A stretch of DNA of 64,000 nucleotides from contig JAVDOI010000003.1 in assembly GCA_032191485.1 (NCBI GenBank), forward strand, positions 27,427,336-27,491,335, in the 5' to 3' direction. This document shows, piece after piece, positions 36,355 through 47,832 of the stretch. Source of the stretch: Leptoclinus maculatus (Eukaryota > Chordata > Actinopteri > Perciformes > Stichaeidae). The translations under genes and the position numbers were made by a program. The notes under the pieces were generated by a model that saw only the letters and a list, made by a program, of their open reading frames with translations, searched no databases and was not told where the DNA came from. The stretch's first letter is position 1. Each line of letters opens with the position of its first letter.

Positions 36355-36511
36355 GAGCAGTGGGCTGCTGCGAAGTGCACAGGGAGCAACTTGGGGTTCA
36401 GTGTGTCTGTCAAGGACACTTTGACATGCAGAGGGTAGGAGCCGGGGATAAAACCACCAAACCTGTTGTTAAGGGACGACCCGCTCTACCCACTGAGCCA
36501 CAGCCGCCCCT
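36355..36511. repeat. Teleost interspersed repeat ending CCACTGAGCCACAGCCGCCCC
   Basis: GAGCAGTGGGCTGCTGCGAAG, GGAGCAACTTGGGGTTCAG, GTCAAGGACACTTTGACATG and CTACCCACTGAGCCACAGC occur in the order of a repeat I recall as abundant in teleosts. The GGGGATAAAACCACC part is tRNA T-arm-like, but no cloverleaf can be folded. Confidence 0.6.
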
Positions 36512-37329
36512 AAGGAAGTACAAAACGGCCATCAAGGACAAAGAGCATTAAAAAAGGAATCATTACTCTCTATCTGCTCCACGCTCGGAAGGGAACATCA
36601 CAACTCATCATCATAGTCAGTGAGACCAAACACTTTAGAAACACATTTATCAAGTCAGGAACTATAAAAACCATCCCTGAATTTTCAGTCTTTTCAGAGC
36701 ACAGATTACTGTGACAGTGTGACATTAATGCATATTATTGTGACAGTGAACAGATGGTCCAAAGATGGTTCACTTCTCGAGCAGGGAATGAGTTAAATCA
36801 CTTTTATTGTGAAAGACAGGATACAAAAACGAGGGATCAAACCTCGAAGGTTGCGGGCTTCTTTACAGGATTTACCTCAAATCCCCAGACAAGGTTGGTC
36901 AGGGAGTATTTAATAAGAAGCAGTCTTTCTCAAGCGCTACTGGTGAGTCGTCCTTGAAAGAGGAGTTAGACTCATTTCTACAGAACAGCTGTTCACTTAG
37001 AGCTGCTGCACACTAGAAATCAGTTATATTCACACAGGAATACGGAGCGGTCGTTGGGTGAAAAAGCGCATGTATCAGTTCAACTTTGCTGGATGAATGA
37101 ACATCAGAAAACTCACACAGAGAGGCTGTGAAAAATACAGTCCAAAAGAGATAGAAATGGGCTGTCCTCACAATTGTTTTTGGACTCAGGTAAAACTAGA
37201 CCACATACTCATGGGTCCTCACATCAACATCTGCACTAAATTAAAGTGATGTTCCAGCTGAGTGTTACAACATATCCCTCCAAATCACTACATCTTATTC
37301 CCAGTAATAATATTTTGCCCCATATGCGG
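36512..37329. other. Unassigned gene-free sequence
   Basis: Nothing recognised. Confidence 0.45.
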
Positions 37330-37570
37330 TTGTTTAACAGCTAAGGTAACGACAAAGATGGAGTTGCTGGATAATCTACCACTTTGGAACAGCCTTAAAT
37401 ATCTTGGCAACTGCTCAATATGTTGGCTTGAAATGTACATATATTCTTTGCATTCTTTACAAACTTTGCATTTAGTGTTAATAAGAAAATGTTAGCACAC
37501 ATGCTTTACTAAAATTGTGGGAATGGAAAAACATTATATCTGCTAAATCTGCAGGTTAGCATTGCTTATA
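37330..37570 (-). repeat. Degenerate reverse copy of the GCTAACATGCT repeat family
   Basis: On the minus strand the order is AGCAATGCTAACCTGCAG, TTTAGCAGATATAATG, AGCATGTGTGCTAACA, ACACTAAATGCAAAG, then GTACATTTCAAGCCAACAT and CCAAAGTGGTAGATT. This parallels the copy at 54620-55045 with heavy decay. Confidence 0.4.
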
Positions 37571-38320
37571 TCTCTTCCACAAGCTGCTAGCTTAAAACCA
37601 GTGAGAACTAACAATAGCCATGTTCATTGTTTACGTTCATTATATGTTTTCGATCATAATGATAATTTGGGGGAGTGGCTTGGAGCGACGGCTGAAGGGT
37701 TGCCAGCGTTGCTGACTTTGCAACTTTCTTGCGAGATGGGGAAGGCACCCGGCCAGATTCAAACCAGGGATGTCACATCGTCAGTGTCTTGCGTTCAGAA
37801 TGCCCCAGTCTTGTTTTTCTCAGGTGCATATAAACAACATTCGATATTCTCCTGTTTGACGTATATGTCGCAGGGCTTTTCAGTCCCACAACCCACAGTT
37901 CTCACTGAACCATTCAGTCTGACACTGAACCAGCTCTTTATGAACAAATGTACACTCAAACAACTAAAAAAGGTATAAAACTCCCTTCTGTTTCTACCCA
38001 GGAAGCAGTGGTGGCTTATAGCCAGTGCAACATGGGTACTTGAGTAGAGTGATGACAAGACTTACTGTAATTGGAAAATGGCTTTTGTGCCAGTAGCCGC
38101 AGCCAGTAGAGTATTTCCCTCTGCAGGGACTCACTGTTTGTGAGTTGACCATGGAGACCATGGAGACTGATCAAGTATCTTTAATTTGATACCTTCCCTT
38201 GTTTGATTTTGGTAAAGCTGCTGCCTCACACAGACGGCGGTGATGTGAAGACGAACACGAAGTTCACATATAGATTTGAGAGGAGAAGAGAAGAAACAGA
38301 TTCTTTAATGAAGTACAATC
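37571..38320. other. Unassigned gene-free sequence
   Basis: No gene or well-supported repeat. A short tandem GACCATGGA duplication lies near 38147-38167. Confidence 0.45.
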
Positions 38321-38545
38321 AATTTTTATTTATATCGCCCATTATCACAAATTTGTCCCAGGGGGCTTTACAATCCTTACTGCGCTCAACACCCTCTGTC
38401 TTTCTCGCTTCGTATAAGGAAAGACCCCCAAAACAAACCCCCTTTAACGGGGGAAATAGCGGAAGAAATCTCAGGAAGAGCAACTGGACGGTTCCTCTCC
38501 CAGGACGGACAGACACTGCGAGTGTTTGTGTACTATGTTTAGGTC
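38321..38545 (+). repeat. Teleost interspersed repeat (TTTATATCGCCCATTATCAC family)
   Basis: TTTATTTATATCGCCCATT, CAGGGGGCTTTACAATCC, ATAAGGAAAGACCCCCAAAA, GAAGAAATCTCAGGAAGAGC and CTCTCCCAGGACGGACAGAC follow the order of a repeat I recall as abundant in teleosts. The family name is not certain to me. Confidence 0.65.
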
Positions 38546-41500
38546 CATTGGCTGCTCAGAATAAACCCCCTAATAGTGTTTACAAACCATTATTACATAC
38601 CTCCTGTAGACTATTAGAGAAAGGGGGGGGGGGACTTGGAACTGTCTTTAGTGATCCCTCCTGACCTGACTTTCACAAGTTACACTCCTCAGATCCTCAG
38701 CCAGCCTATAACAGGAAAGCAGATTATCCAAAAGAAATCCCACTACACAGCGGTGGAAAATTCCAAATAAAAGTAAACCTTAATAGAATACCAGTGAAGA
38801 AAGAAAAAAAAAAAGGAAATAAGGGCGTACTCGGGAGGAAAGATTTAGTTGGAGTCAATGGGGATTCTTCGGCTGCATCAGCACAGCATCCAAATAGCAC
38901 ACACACACATCCGGTCCATGTCCATGTTGCAGTGCACAGATGCAATCCAGACAGTGTGCAAGTAAGACCCACAAACAAAGTTCACATCCACGAAGTAACA
39001 AAGTATTACTTTACAATCCTGCCTGTTCCCTTTTGGAGACATCAAGTTCTCATGCGCGCTTGTTGATACTGTAGAATACACACAGATACATCTGCACATT
39101 CCTCTCCCACACAAACTAGACTGCACCTGTGATTCTGTCTCACAGTAGACTAGAGATTAGTTCACATACAAAGCGACATCTGACGTGACTTAGAGTCCAG
39201 AATAGTGACTTATGAATAACAGCAGCGTTGAGTCTCTTTGTCCCTCACAGGGGATATTCTGGGATTATCGGTGACTTGGATCTCGGTCCCAGATCCCGAA
39301 GGTGTTGTTTTGATGCAATAAGACAATTAGTGAGTTTAATTTGCAGATCGATTCTAAGGGGAAACTAATTAGGCAGGTAAATCAAGTATGTATTGAATAG
39401 CAGTGTAGTTTTGTTTACCTCTAAAATATGCTTTTTTAAATTGTATTCCTTAGTTTTGTGTGTTTCTACTGTCAATAAGTAACTTTCATTGTGTTAAAAA
39501 AAACTCTCGAGATGAAAATGTACAACAGTGCTTAAGGTTTAGATATTTTCTGTGTGTTCATGTCTTCCTGGACCATCTTGGAGCTTAATGAAGCCAAAAT
39601 TGCAATTCCAGCATCTAAAGTTATTTTCAAGATGCTTCATGTGGTAACACAAACCAGTTTCCATGTGGTCTCCTCTCTTTCAACAAATATTGCGCACCAC
39701 AGAAAACTTTTAAACAAATCCTCCAAGGGAGAGGCCAAAGAAATGTTTAATTGTGAGCCAGGAGGCTACTTCGCCAGGACTTTTAGCTGCCGCAGTTCCT
39801 GGAGACGGGGACAGTTAGCGTTAGCTTGAATTTAGCCAATGCAAAACACACCGTGGGTCAGATCCGAGACCCCTTATCGGATCAGCAAACTTTCTGTTGC
39901 TGGCGTTGTGACTTATGGCCTTGAGTTGCTGTGGCTGCTGACTAGCCGCGGGGAGGACAAAAAGAACGGGTCGTTTTCTCATTTCCACCATTTCGGATTC
40001 AGTCCAATAAACAAACAAACACACAGATGGCTAACGTTAACTGTAGGCCGACGCCACTCGTGAAGATTATAGATAGCAGTGTTTTGACCGTCTCTCAGAG
40101 TTTCAGCAGTTCGGTTAGATTTGACGTATTATCGCCCTGTTGTTAGTTAGTAGTTGGTTTTTTTCTTTATTACTGACAACTGTAAATTAAGATTGTATGG
40201 ACCAAAGGTGAAATGGTGACCCCTATTTGTTTGGAGCATGTGGCTACATTTTACATATAGCAACTTTAAGAAAGAGGCCACTGAAGTCTTGGTATTTCCA
40301 GCCTATTACATACTGCAAAACACCCAGAGGAAGAAAAAAAGTAAAAAACAGTCTGATCAGCCATTATATACGTTCCCCTTTGTGGGAGATCATTTTTGTA
40401 ACTGTTTGTGTAATTTTTGTATAAATAAAACCCTCTTTTTGAAAATCCACTTGTGACTCCTCATGCCTGCCAGCTTGGCCGCTCACAGTAAACCAAGTGC
40501 GTGGCGGTATCATCCACACATTACATGATTACTGCGCCACCTCACTGTGTTTGTCACTTCATGATATGAATATGAGAGGTTACAGGTGACAAGCTGTCAA
40601 ATCACAAGATGAATATTTTCTCCTCACGAGTGTTTAATAGCTGTAACAGGTCAATATTGTTATACTGTTTGACAGAGTGTCAGACAGAAGACATGTGGGC
40701 AATATGAATGGACTGTAATGTAACATATGCACAAGTACAACATCTACCGCCGGATAACATTACAACCCACTTAACTCAACTGTCTCCTGGAATAAAACTT
40801 ACAGATTTATTTGCTGTTCAATGATGTGAATTAGCTTTTTTAAAAAGTGAAATGGAAGGAAAAAGGAAAAAGATAATGTAATTTATACAAGCCTCACTTC
40901 CTTTATTGGCTTCTTGTAACTATGAAAGCAATGGGCTAGAGTTACAAGTCTCTTCTAATTCATTTTTACCACATGCTACTCTTACAGTAATGGAGTTATT
41001 TTTGGAAATGTTTCACACTTGCAAGTTGGCCTCCTTTCAGACAATTCCACTTTCCACCGTGAACAGAAGACGAGGGCCTCCAAGACTACCTCACATGTTT
41101 GCTACCGTCCCTAAAAACATAGCAAAGGGAGCGAGGAGACGTAGTAACACTAGCTCTCTGTTTGTGTTACCCTCTTCCAGCTGTATTTGTAGATGACATC
41201 ATATCATATCTAAAACTTACACGAACAGGGAGCAGGGATTTTTGTGGTCAATGTAGCCAAACATTGCTGAATATGAAGGGTTGAAGTGGCTGAGTGGACC
41301 GGTCGCTTTGGGTGTTTTTGGGTAGCGAAACAGGACTTTGTCTTGAAAGTACTGCCCACTTAGCAAAGTGATGACAGTTAGGTGTAACTAGCATCTGTGC
41401 GGAAGAGGAAAATATGCCTGATTCATTTCTTTTAAATCTCTGAAAACATGAGGTTGACAGGAGGCCAGCGTAGCCAACCACATCTGTAAACTGTCACTGA

Positions 41501-42651
41501 TGATAATTATTAACCAATTCTCAACAAGTTCTGTCACTTGTCTCCATTAACCTCGCCCACGAAAACAACAAAAAAGACAAGTGAGAGAGTTTTTATGACA
41601 TTGAGAGAGACAAAAAAAAAAAAGCCTGTCAGGTACGAACACATGTAAAAGAAACTAAGAGAGATAAAAAGAGAGAGCGAGAGCGCTTCATCCACTTTAC
41701 CCAGCTTTGATCTCCTTAATGGGGTGCTGGCCTCGCTCCAGGTGGGATGTGTCGCCAGGGACAACGGGACAAGAGGAGGCTGATAAGGCAGACCAGCTCC
41801 GGGCTTTAGGGGCCGCTCAGACAAAACACACTTCCCTCCTTACTGTGCTGCGTTCACTGTACAAAATGAATCAAGAATAAAATAATTCCACGCTGTTCAT
41901 GTGGGACATTAGCAACATAAATTTGCTAGATTTGCTTTTTTTCTGGCAGCATGCTTCATCCGGATGATGGCGGAGACAATAAAATCACCTTGAAGACAGA
42001 AAAGCCCCGGATAAATCTGAAAGGGCTGACACAGCTTTAGCTGATTTAAGAGATCCAGCGAGCAATGGCTAACCAGTGGTTGGTCAGTGGGCAAGTAGCA
42101 GATTACAAAGGGTTTGATTCTCTTAATTTTACACTTGAACTCTCTTAACGCTCTCCTGGACCCTCCTCTCTTTCTCCTTCCCCTCTTTGAACTCCTCTGC
42201 CTATTTCCCGACCTCTCTCCCTCATCTGTCTGTCTCTCTTCCACGGTCCCTCCCTCCATCTCTCTCAGGAGCCTTGACTTTCTTTGATATTCTGCTGGAT
42301 TAGCTCAGAGCTGTCTGTCTGCGGGTCTGGATTTCTCTGATATACAGGCTTTTCCATTTAATCTAATCACTCCCTATCACATGAACACGGGAGAGGGGAG
42401 TCAGTTCTTCCCATCAGCCTGTTTGCACATTTCAAGAATTCTTTGGTTGTGTCTCAGAGGGAAGTGTTTCTGGGATATTAAGCATCAGACATGTGAAAAC
42501 TGTAATTCACTCTATACCTAAGAATCTACCTATACCGTGTTACTAATAACATTAGCAATGGCTGTCCCAGTGAGTCGGGACAGCGTGACAGCGAACCGGT
42601 CAAGCGGCAACCTGAGCATTGGCTGAGAAATACAGCCAATGCACAAGAACA
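38546..42651. other. Unassigned gene-free sequence
   Basis: No supported gene. A CpG-containing stretch near 39780-40140 may be a decayed repeat, and an A run lies near 38803-38815. Frames are short and unlike known proteins. Confidence 0.45.
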
Positions 42652-43056
42652 AAACTGCAGTTCTTCGAATGGCCACTTGAGGCTTCAACTCCATAGATGT
42701 AAAAATGCCCAACTTTACAGCAGAAATAAACATGTTTACAGCCTGGTTCGAAGAGCGCTTTTGGTCTCTACAGCTAATTGGTTCATGACAACTTAACAGG
42801 GGTGAATTATATTAATGCTTAAATTCATGCATAATTAAGTGCATGGACACTTTGAGTGACAGGTGAGTGCCGTCTTAAGTCACTAGATGCTAACTGTCTG
42901 TTCTGCTGCGTCACACGGGCCCCGCTTCAGCCGATCCACCTTTTAGACCATTTTTAGAGTTGTGAGGCTGTGTTGTCACGGCCAAGATGACAACTCTTTA
43001 GACACCAATGGTTGACATCACGGATGCTACATCCATATGTTTATACAGTCTATGGA
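42652..43056 (+). repeat. Near full-length teleost interspersed repeat ending TTTATACAGTCTATGG
   Basis: The order AACTGCAGTTCTTCGAATGG, AAATGCCCAACTTTACAGC, AAATAAACATGTTTACAGCC, TTTTGGTCTCTACAGCTAAT, CACTTTGAGTGACAGGTGAG, GACATCACGGATGCTACATC and TTTATACAGTCTATGG is that of a repeat I recall as abundant in teleosts. The copy looks nearly complete and non-coding. Confidence 0.7.
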
Positions 43057-44536
43057 GCCAACATGCACTATACCAGGACCAGGAATCTGAAGGAGCTTCA
43101 CGCAATTCAGCCATCATCAATTTTGTAATATGTAGAAATGGTCGTGGTTCTTACGCTAAATGACAATTTTGAAAATGATGCTCACCCTGGTAGAAGCATC
43201 AGCAGCCCTGGCTTAAGGCCCTTTACTGCATGTTGTCCCCCTCTCTCTCCCTCTTTCCTGTCCTAACTCCACACATCAAGAGTTACATCCAGCTGAGTGA
43301 AATGTTTCGGAAGTATTAGGTGACAGCCATGATAAGGGCTGGTAGAATTGTATAAGTGATAAGGAAAGGTGCTTCCTTTCTCATAGAAGGATACACTGGA
43401 CCATCCTTTACGAAATTAAAGGAGATAACACCGTCCCACAATGGCAGACCCGTCGCATAATGACACATTGTAAGTGCAATGGGCTTCTCTTAGCACTGTG
43501 ATTGTCTTTTCAAAAGTCCTTATTAATTCCCCTTCACCTCGTGAGGTCAAGGAAAGGAGGTTATGAAAAGGACTATTCTGCCTCAGCCTTAGTATTTTAT
43601 AAAGCATTGGCATAGAACGAAAAAAAAAAATCATTAAAAAGTAATCAAAAGTATCGGGTTTTAATGCAAACGTTGTTGAGGTGCTTTATGAGTTAATTCA
43701 TCCTCTGGGAACCATGAATATCTGCTGAGTCAAGACGTTTCCCTCTGGGCCAAAGTAGTGGAACGAGTGTCTGAAAATCATAACCACTGTGTCACTGTCA
43801 TGAAACTGACCGTCATCATCCTCCCCACGGCCTTCTATCGTTTTATCTTAATCACCCTGGCATTCCCTAAAATGTTATTCTGCTCGACATTATTTTGTTT
43901 CCCATAAAGATTCCACAGAATACAGAGTAATAACAGCGCAGGGCGTAACAGAGAAGGGTTAATGTGCCGCATGTTAAAGCTCATGGGAAACGTATCGCCG
44001 ACACGCCAGGAGGCTTTCCTCACATTGATGGAGAGGGGGATGAGAAGAGGAGGGGTGGGGGGGGGGGATAGAGCAAGGTTCACTGGTTCCCAAACTCCTG
44101 CAGAGCTTCAGTAGCCTTCACTGCCACCCTGAAACTCCTCTCACCCCTCCTGTCTCCCCTCTTTTTTCCCCTTCACTGCCCTCCAGTTTCTGTCTCAAGC
44201 TTTCGCCTCTCTTTTGTCTGTCCCCTCCGCTAAACGCTCTCACCTACTGGCCTTTAACACCTCCTCCAGGCCTCTCCATGTTGTCATCCTCTCCTGACCC
44301 TCTCTTCCTCCTCTCTCCCCTTACATCTTCTCCATTTCACAGCTTTTGTCGGTAACATAGCCAAGATTCAAAAATCATTTTCCTTATGTCCTCATGTGTG
44401 TTTGTTTGGCCGTGTGGGGGAGGGTTCCCTCCTTTACATCTCTGGCTTTTTACGAACGCAGTAAATTACATTAGATCTGACGCCCTGCTTTATGACGAAA
44501 AGGTCAATATTGACTTTCTACAAAACCAGCAAGGTG
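43057..44536. other. Unassigned gene-free sequence
   Basis: Apart from the repeat fragment at 43690-43765 nothing is recognised. A pyrimidine-rich stretch spans about 44095-44340 and a G run lies near 44058-44067. Confidence 0.45.
43690..43765 (+). repeat. Short fragment of the GCTAACATGCT repeat family
   Basis: TTAATTCATCCTCTGGGAAC, CATGAATATCTG and GGGCCAAAGTAGTGGA match the 3' half of the copy at 54620-55045 with a deletion. Confidence 0.5.
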
Positions 44537-44537
44537 G

Positions 44538-44594
<57 letters not shown>
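44537..44594. repeat. (GA)n microsatellite
   Basis: Nearly pure GA tract of 58 bases with one CA interruption, followed by a G run and more GA. Confidence 0.95.
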
Positions 44595-44600
<6 letters not shown>

Positions 44601-47219
44601 AGAGAGATGTCATGTGTTCTCTGAGGCTTTTTCTTTGAGTGCCCTTCGCCTTTACATTATTGAAACTGGCATGTGCTCAAAGTCAACATAGTTAAACATT
44701 TTCCTCCCTTCAAAAGAAGCTGACATTTGTTTATGTACTGAACAAAAAAAAAAGAAAGACTTCCAAAGAATTGAAAACTGCCCCCAACTACAGTTGATCA
44801 TCCATTACAGAAAACATGAAGCCCAAGCAAATGCAGAGACCTCCAGTTGGTTATTTGAGGATGGATAAGTCATGAGTCATCATTCATGTTATCTTAGAAA
44901 CTTCACTGTAACACAAAGGTCTTTTTATCTGCATCGTCTCTGTTCCCCAGGAAACAACAATTCATTTTAAGATACCTTTTGATTCTGTAAAGTTTTTATT
45001 TTAGAAAATGAGGAAAGAACGAGCAAACTAGAAACAAGACAATAAAAAAGTAACAAGGGGTACAATAGTTCTAAATTTATTCTCCTTTAAGCTGCAGGAG
45101 GAGGGGAGCTAAGGCCTGGGAAAGGAAACTAATCAAACGGAGAAATCTGTCTCTTGAGGCCCACCGTGCCATGTGCATGCACAAGTTACACACATGAAAA
45201 CACACACTTATGGACACGTGCACGCACACGCACGCACACACACATTTGGGCCATGTGCTCTTGATGTTGTCAGGCATGTCGTCTGTCTACATCACGTACG
45301 AGTTTTGGCACGCAGCCTTCCTCCGGGTGACAAAAAGCGCAATCTTTTGTGTGTCGACAACTATCCCTCAACTCCCTATACCTGGCCCCAGCAGCCCTGT
45401 TTAGGTGCAGGCAAGCAAAACCACACACACACACACACACACACACACTCCCCTGCAAGTTTTCCCTTTGACATTTGTTCCGTGCACCTCCTCCTCTCCT
45501 TGCTCACTATGTGTTAATTTGATTCTTCTCTTCTTGTTCAAGGAGACATTTCCGTGAAAGTTGCTAAAATCTCCCTTTTGTATGAACTCCCTAAGAGACT
45601 AAAGTAACTTAATGATCATTTGTTAAAGCTCCTACCACTGCCAGCAGTACTGAGATAGAGCCAGCACACACTTCACTACTTTCCTAACTTTATTATTCAA
45701 TTTGCAACTTTTAATTTTACAATTTCCTGTAATCCAGATAAATAATAATCACCCTCTTTACTACTTACATCATTTGCGACTTCTTAACTTTCAAATTAAA
45801 AGTGTGATTGGGAGAAAAATGTTTGTGGCGAACCCTCGGCCCGTAGCCCCGAGTATCGCCTCTCAGACTGCAGTCCTGCCTGCTAGATATAATATAACTT
45901 TAACAATATTTATTTGTAACATCAACTTGATAAAACATATTTTTCGTACTAATTTGGTGATGTACTCAGGCAGTAATCAGGGCAAATAACATATCTGTGA
46001 ATTTGAATAATTCAAATGTGTTTTAAGTAAAGCACATTTGAGCAGTTTTGAGTAGGATCTTACTATTCTAGTGCTAACTAAATATCGACTAAACTGAATC
46101 AATTTATCACTTAATTGCTTCTTACTTGTAACTTTAACCGCCGCCTCCTCGTTATCGTTCCATACTTTTTCAACCGGTGGATTTCAGGGACGGCATCGTT
46201 TTTCTCTTGACTAACTGGCGTAACAGTGGCGATCTCGCTGTGGTTTATCGTTTTGGAAAGAGTAAGAGCTCCCTGTGGTGGTTAAAGTTTACTTAGTATT
46301 GAACCGCGGCCTAAAAACCGCGGCCCGGCATTTCACACACACACACACACTCGCTTAGTTACTCTTAAAGAGGTCAAGAGGAGAGGAACGTTTGTGGCTC
46401 ACCTCAGACGTTTGCCATGATGGTACGAAATCATGTGTTTTTGTAAGTGTGCGTGTGTGCTGTAGGTGGTAAAGTTAACATCCTCGTGTGCTGAGTTACC
46501 TCAGGCGAGGAAAAACACGCATCCATCAAACTGACCTCGCTGCCCGTTGGTTTGGTTGTGCTTTAGTACTTCCTTAACCACCGATGGTTTGCTAGAATAT
46601 TTGAGGTCTGAGGGTGTTCCTAAATTGTTTTTTTCCAAACAGGACGATATAATGATAGCAATAAGTGGAGCATTGTTATTGTTTTTAGTTAAGTTGGTAG
46701 AAATAGTCAACCCACAGGATGTTTTGGTAACAGATGCTTTGTAAGAGACACATATATCAGTTAGAATCAGCAAATCAAGGGCAGATGATGTTGTTAATTA
46801 GAAAACATCTCAAAACTAACACATATCATGTGTTTGACACTGCCTTTGTTCATGGGCCACCTTTTTGATTGGGGAAAACTGACATGTTAATGGTCAGTGT
46901 TTTGGTTGACGGTGTTCACTGAAGGGATCCCTTCCTTACTTCAGCAGAGGTTGTCCGCAGGTCAGCGTAGTGCGGGGTCAGAAAGTAGTCCTTACTCCCG
47001 CTGTGTCCTCAGCCATGTGTAGAATGTGGGTCATCTTCAAAGAAGCTGAAGTATTAGCCTTCGACACAAAGCATCAGCAACTTCCACGGTAGGGTGAACT
47101 CCAGCTTCAATTGGAAAAGTAACGTGGGAAGCTAAGGGTGAAAGGGGACGATGGCTTGTTCAGCTTCTAAACTCAAAGTTTACTCTCTTAAAACAAGTCA
47201 AATAGAAGCAGCCCCCTCT

Positions 47220-47224
<5 letters not shown>
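44595..47224. other. Unassigned gene-free sequence with CA tracts
   Basis: CA tracts at 45422-45449 and near 46335-46350. Two CCGCGGCC words lie close together near 46304-46325. No supported gene. Confidence 0.5.

Positions 47225-47266
<42 letters not shown>
47225..47266. repeat. (TG)n microsatellite
   Basis: Pure TG tract of 42 bases. Confidence 0.95.
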
Positions 47267-47267
<1 letters not shown>

Positions 47268-47790
47268 TGCACACTAGTGGATGTGTTTTATTATACCTAA
47301 CACTGATCTTGTGTTTTGACCATAAATTGTCTTTGTGTCCTTTCATCCGAGTTTACCATCATTTAGAGCCTTTTTGCACCCTGGGATTCACACATTGATT
47401 CTCTCATGTGGGTACTTTACTATACATTTTCCCATCACCAAAACCTATGAATTAATTTAATGGGGTAGTAAATAAGGTTTCCATTGCATCACAACACATG
47501 ACGACCATGTGTGTGTGATGCAGGTGTTTAGACTCCCTTTCCAGTCCAAACTTCACACATATATTATGTTTTAGTTACAAAGACAATTTATTGCTCAAGG
47601 CCGTCTCCTCCAAAGATCACTTGACTTCCGCAAGTGACACGGAAACAAGAAACCGTTGTGGAGCCACAGTCCACTGTAGCCTGCCCACTTTTTAGCGGCC
47701 AAATCAAATGCAAAGGATTTGATTTAAATCCCTCTCGTCATTGTACACCGCTCAAATGTTCAAACACTACAGAAGCTAAAGACACTCCAA

Positions 47791-47832
47791 CTTCCAACTC
47801 ATGATTGTGGATTCACAATCATGAATTGGAAG
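47791..47832. repeat. Near-perfect hairpin with 19-bp arms
   Basis: CTTCCAACTCATGATTGTG (47791-47809) and CACAATCATGAATTGGAAG (47814-47832) are inverse complements with one mismatch, separated by the 4-base loop GATT. Confidence 0.9.

Noticed and set aside
36355..36511. Possible tRNA gene
   Set aside because: Only a T-arm-like word is present; no acceptor stem or anticodon arm can be paired. It fits a common fish repeat.
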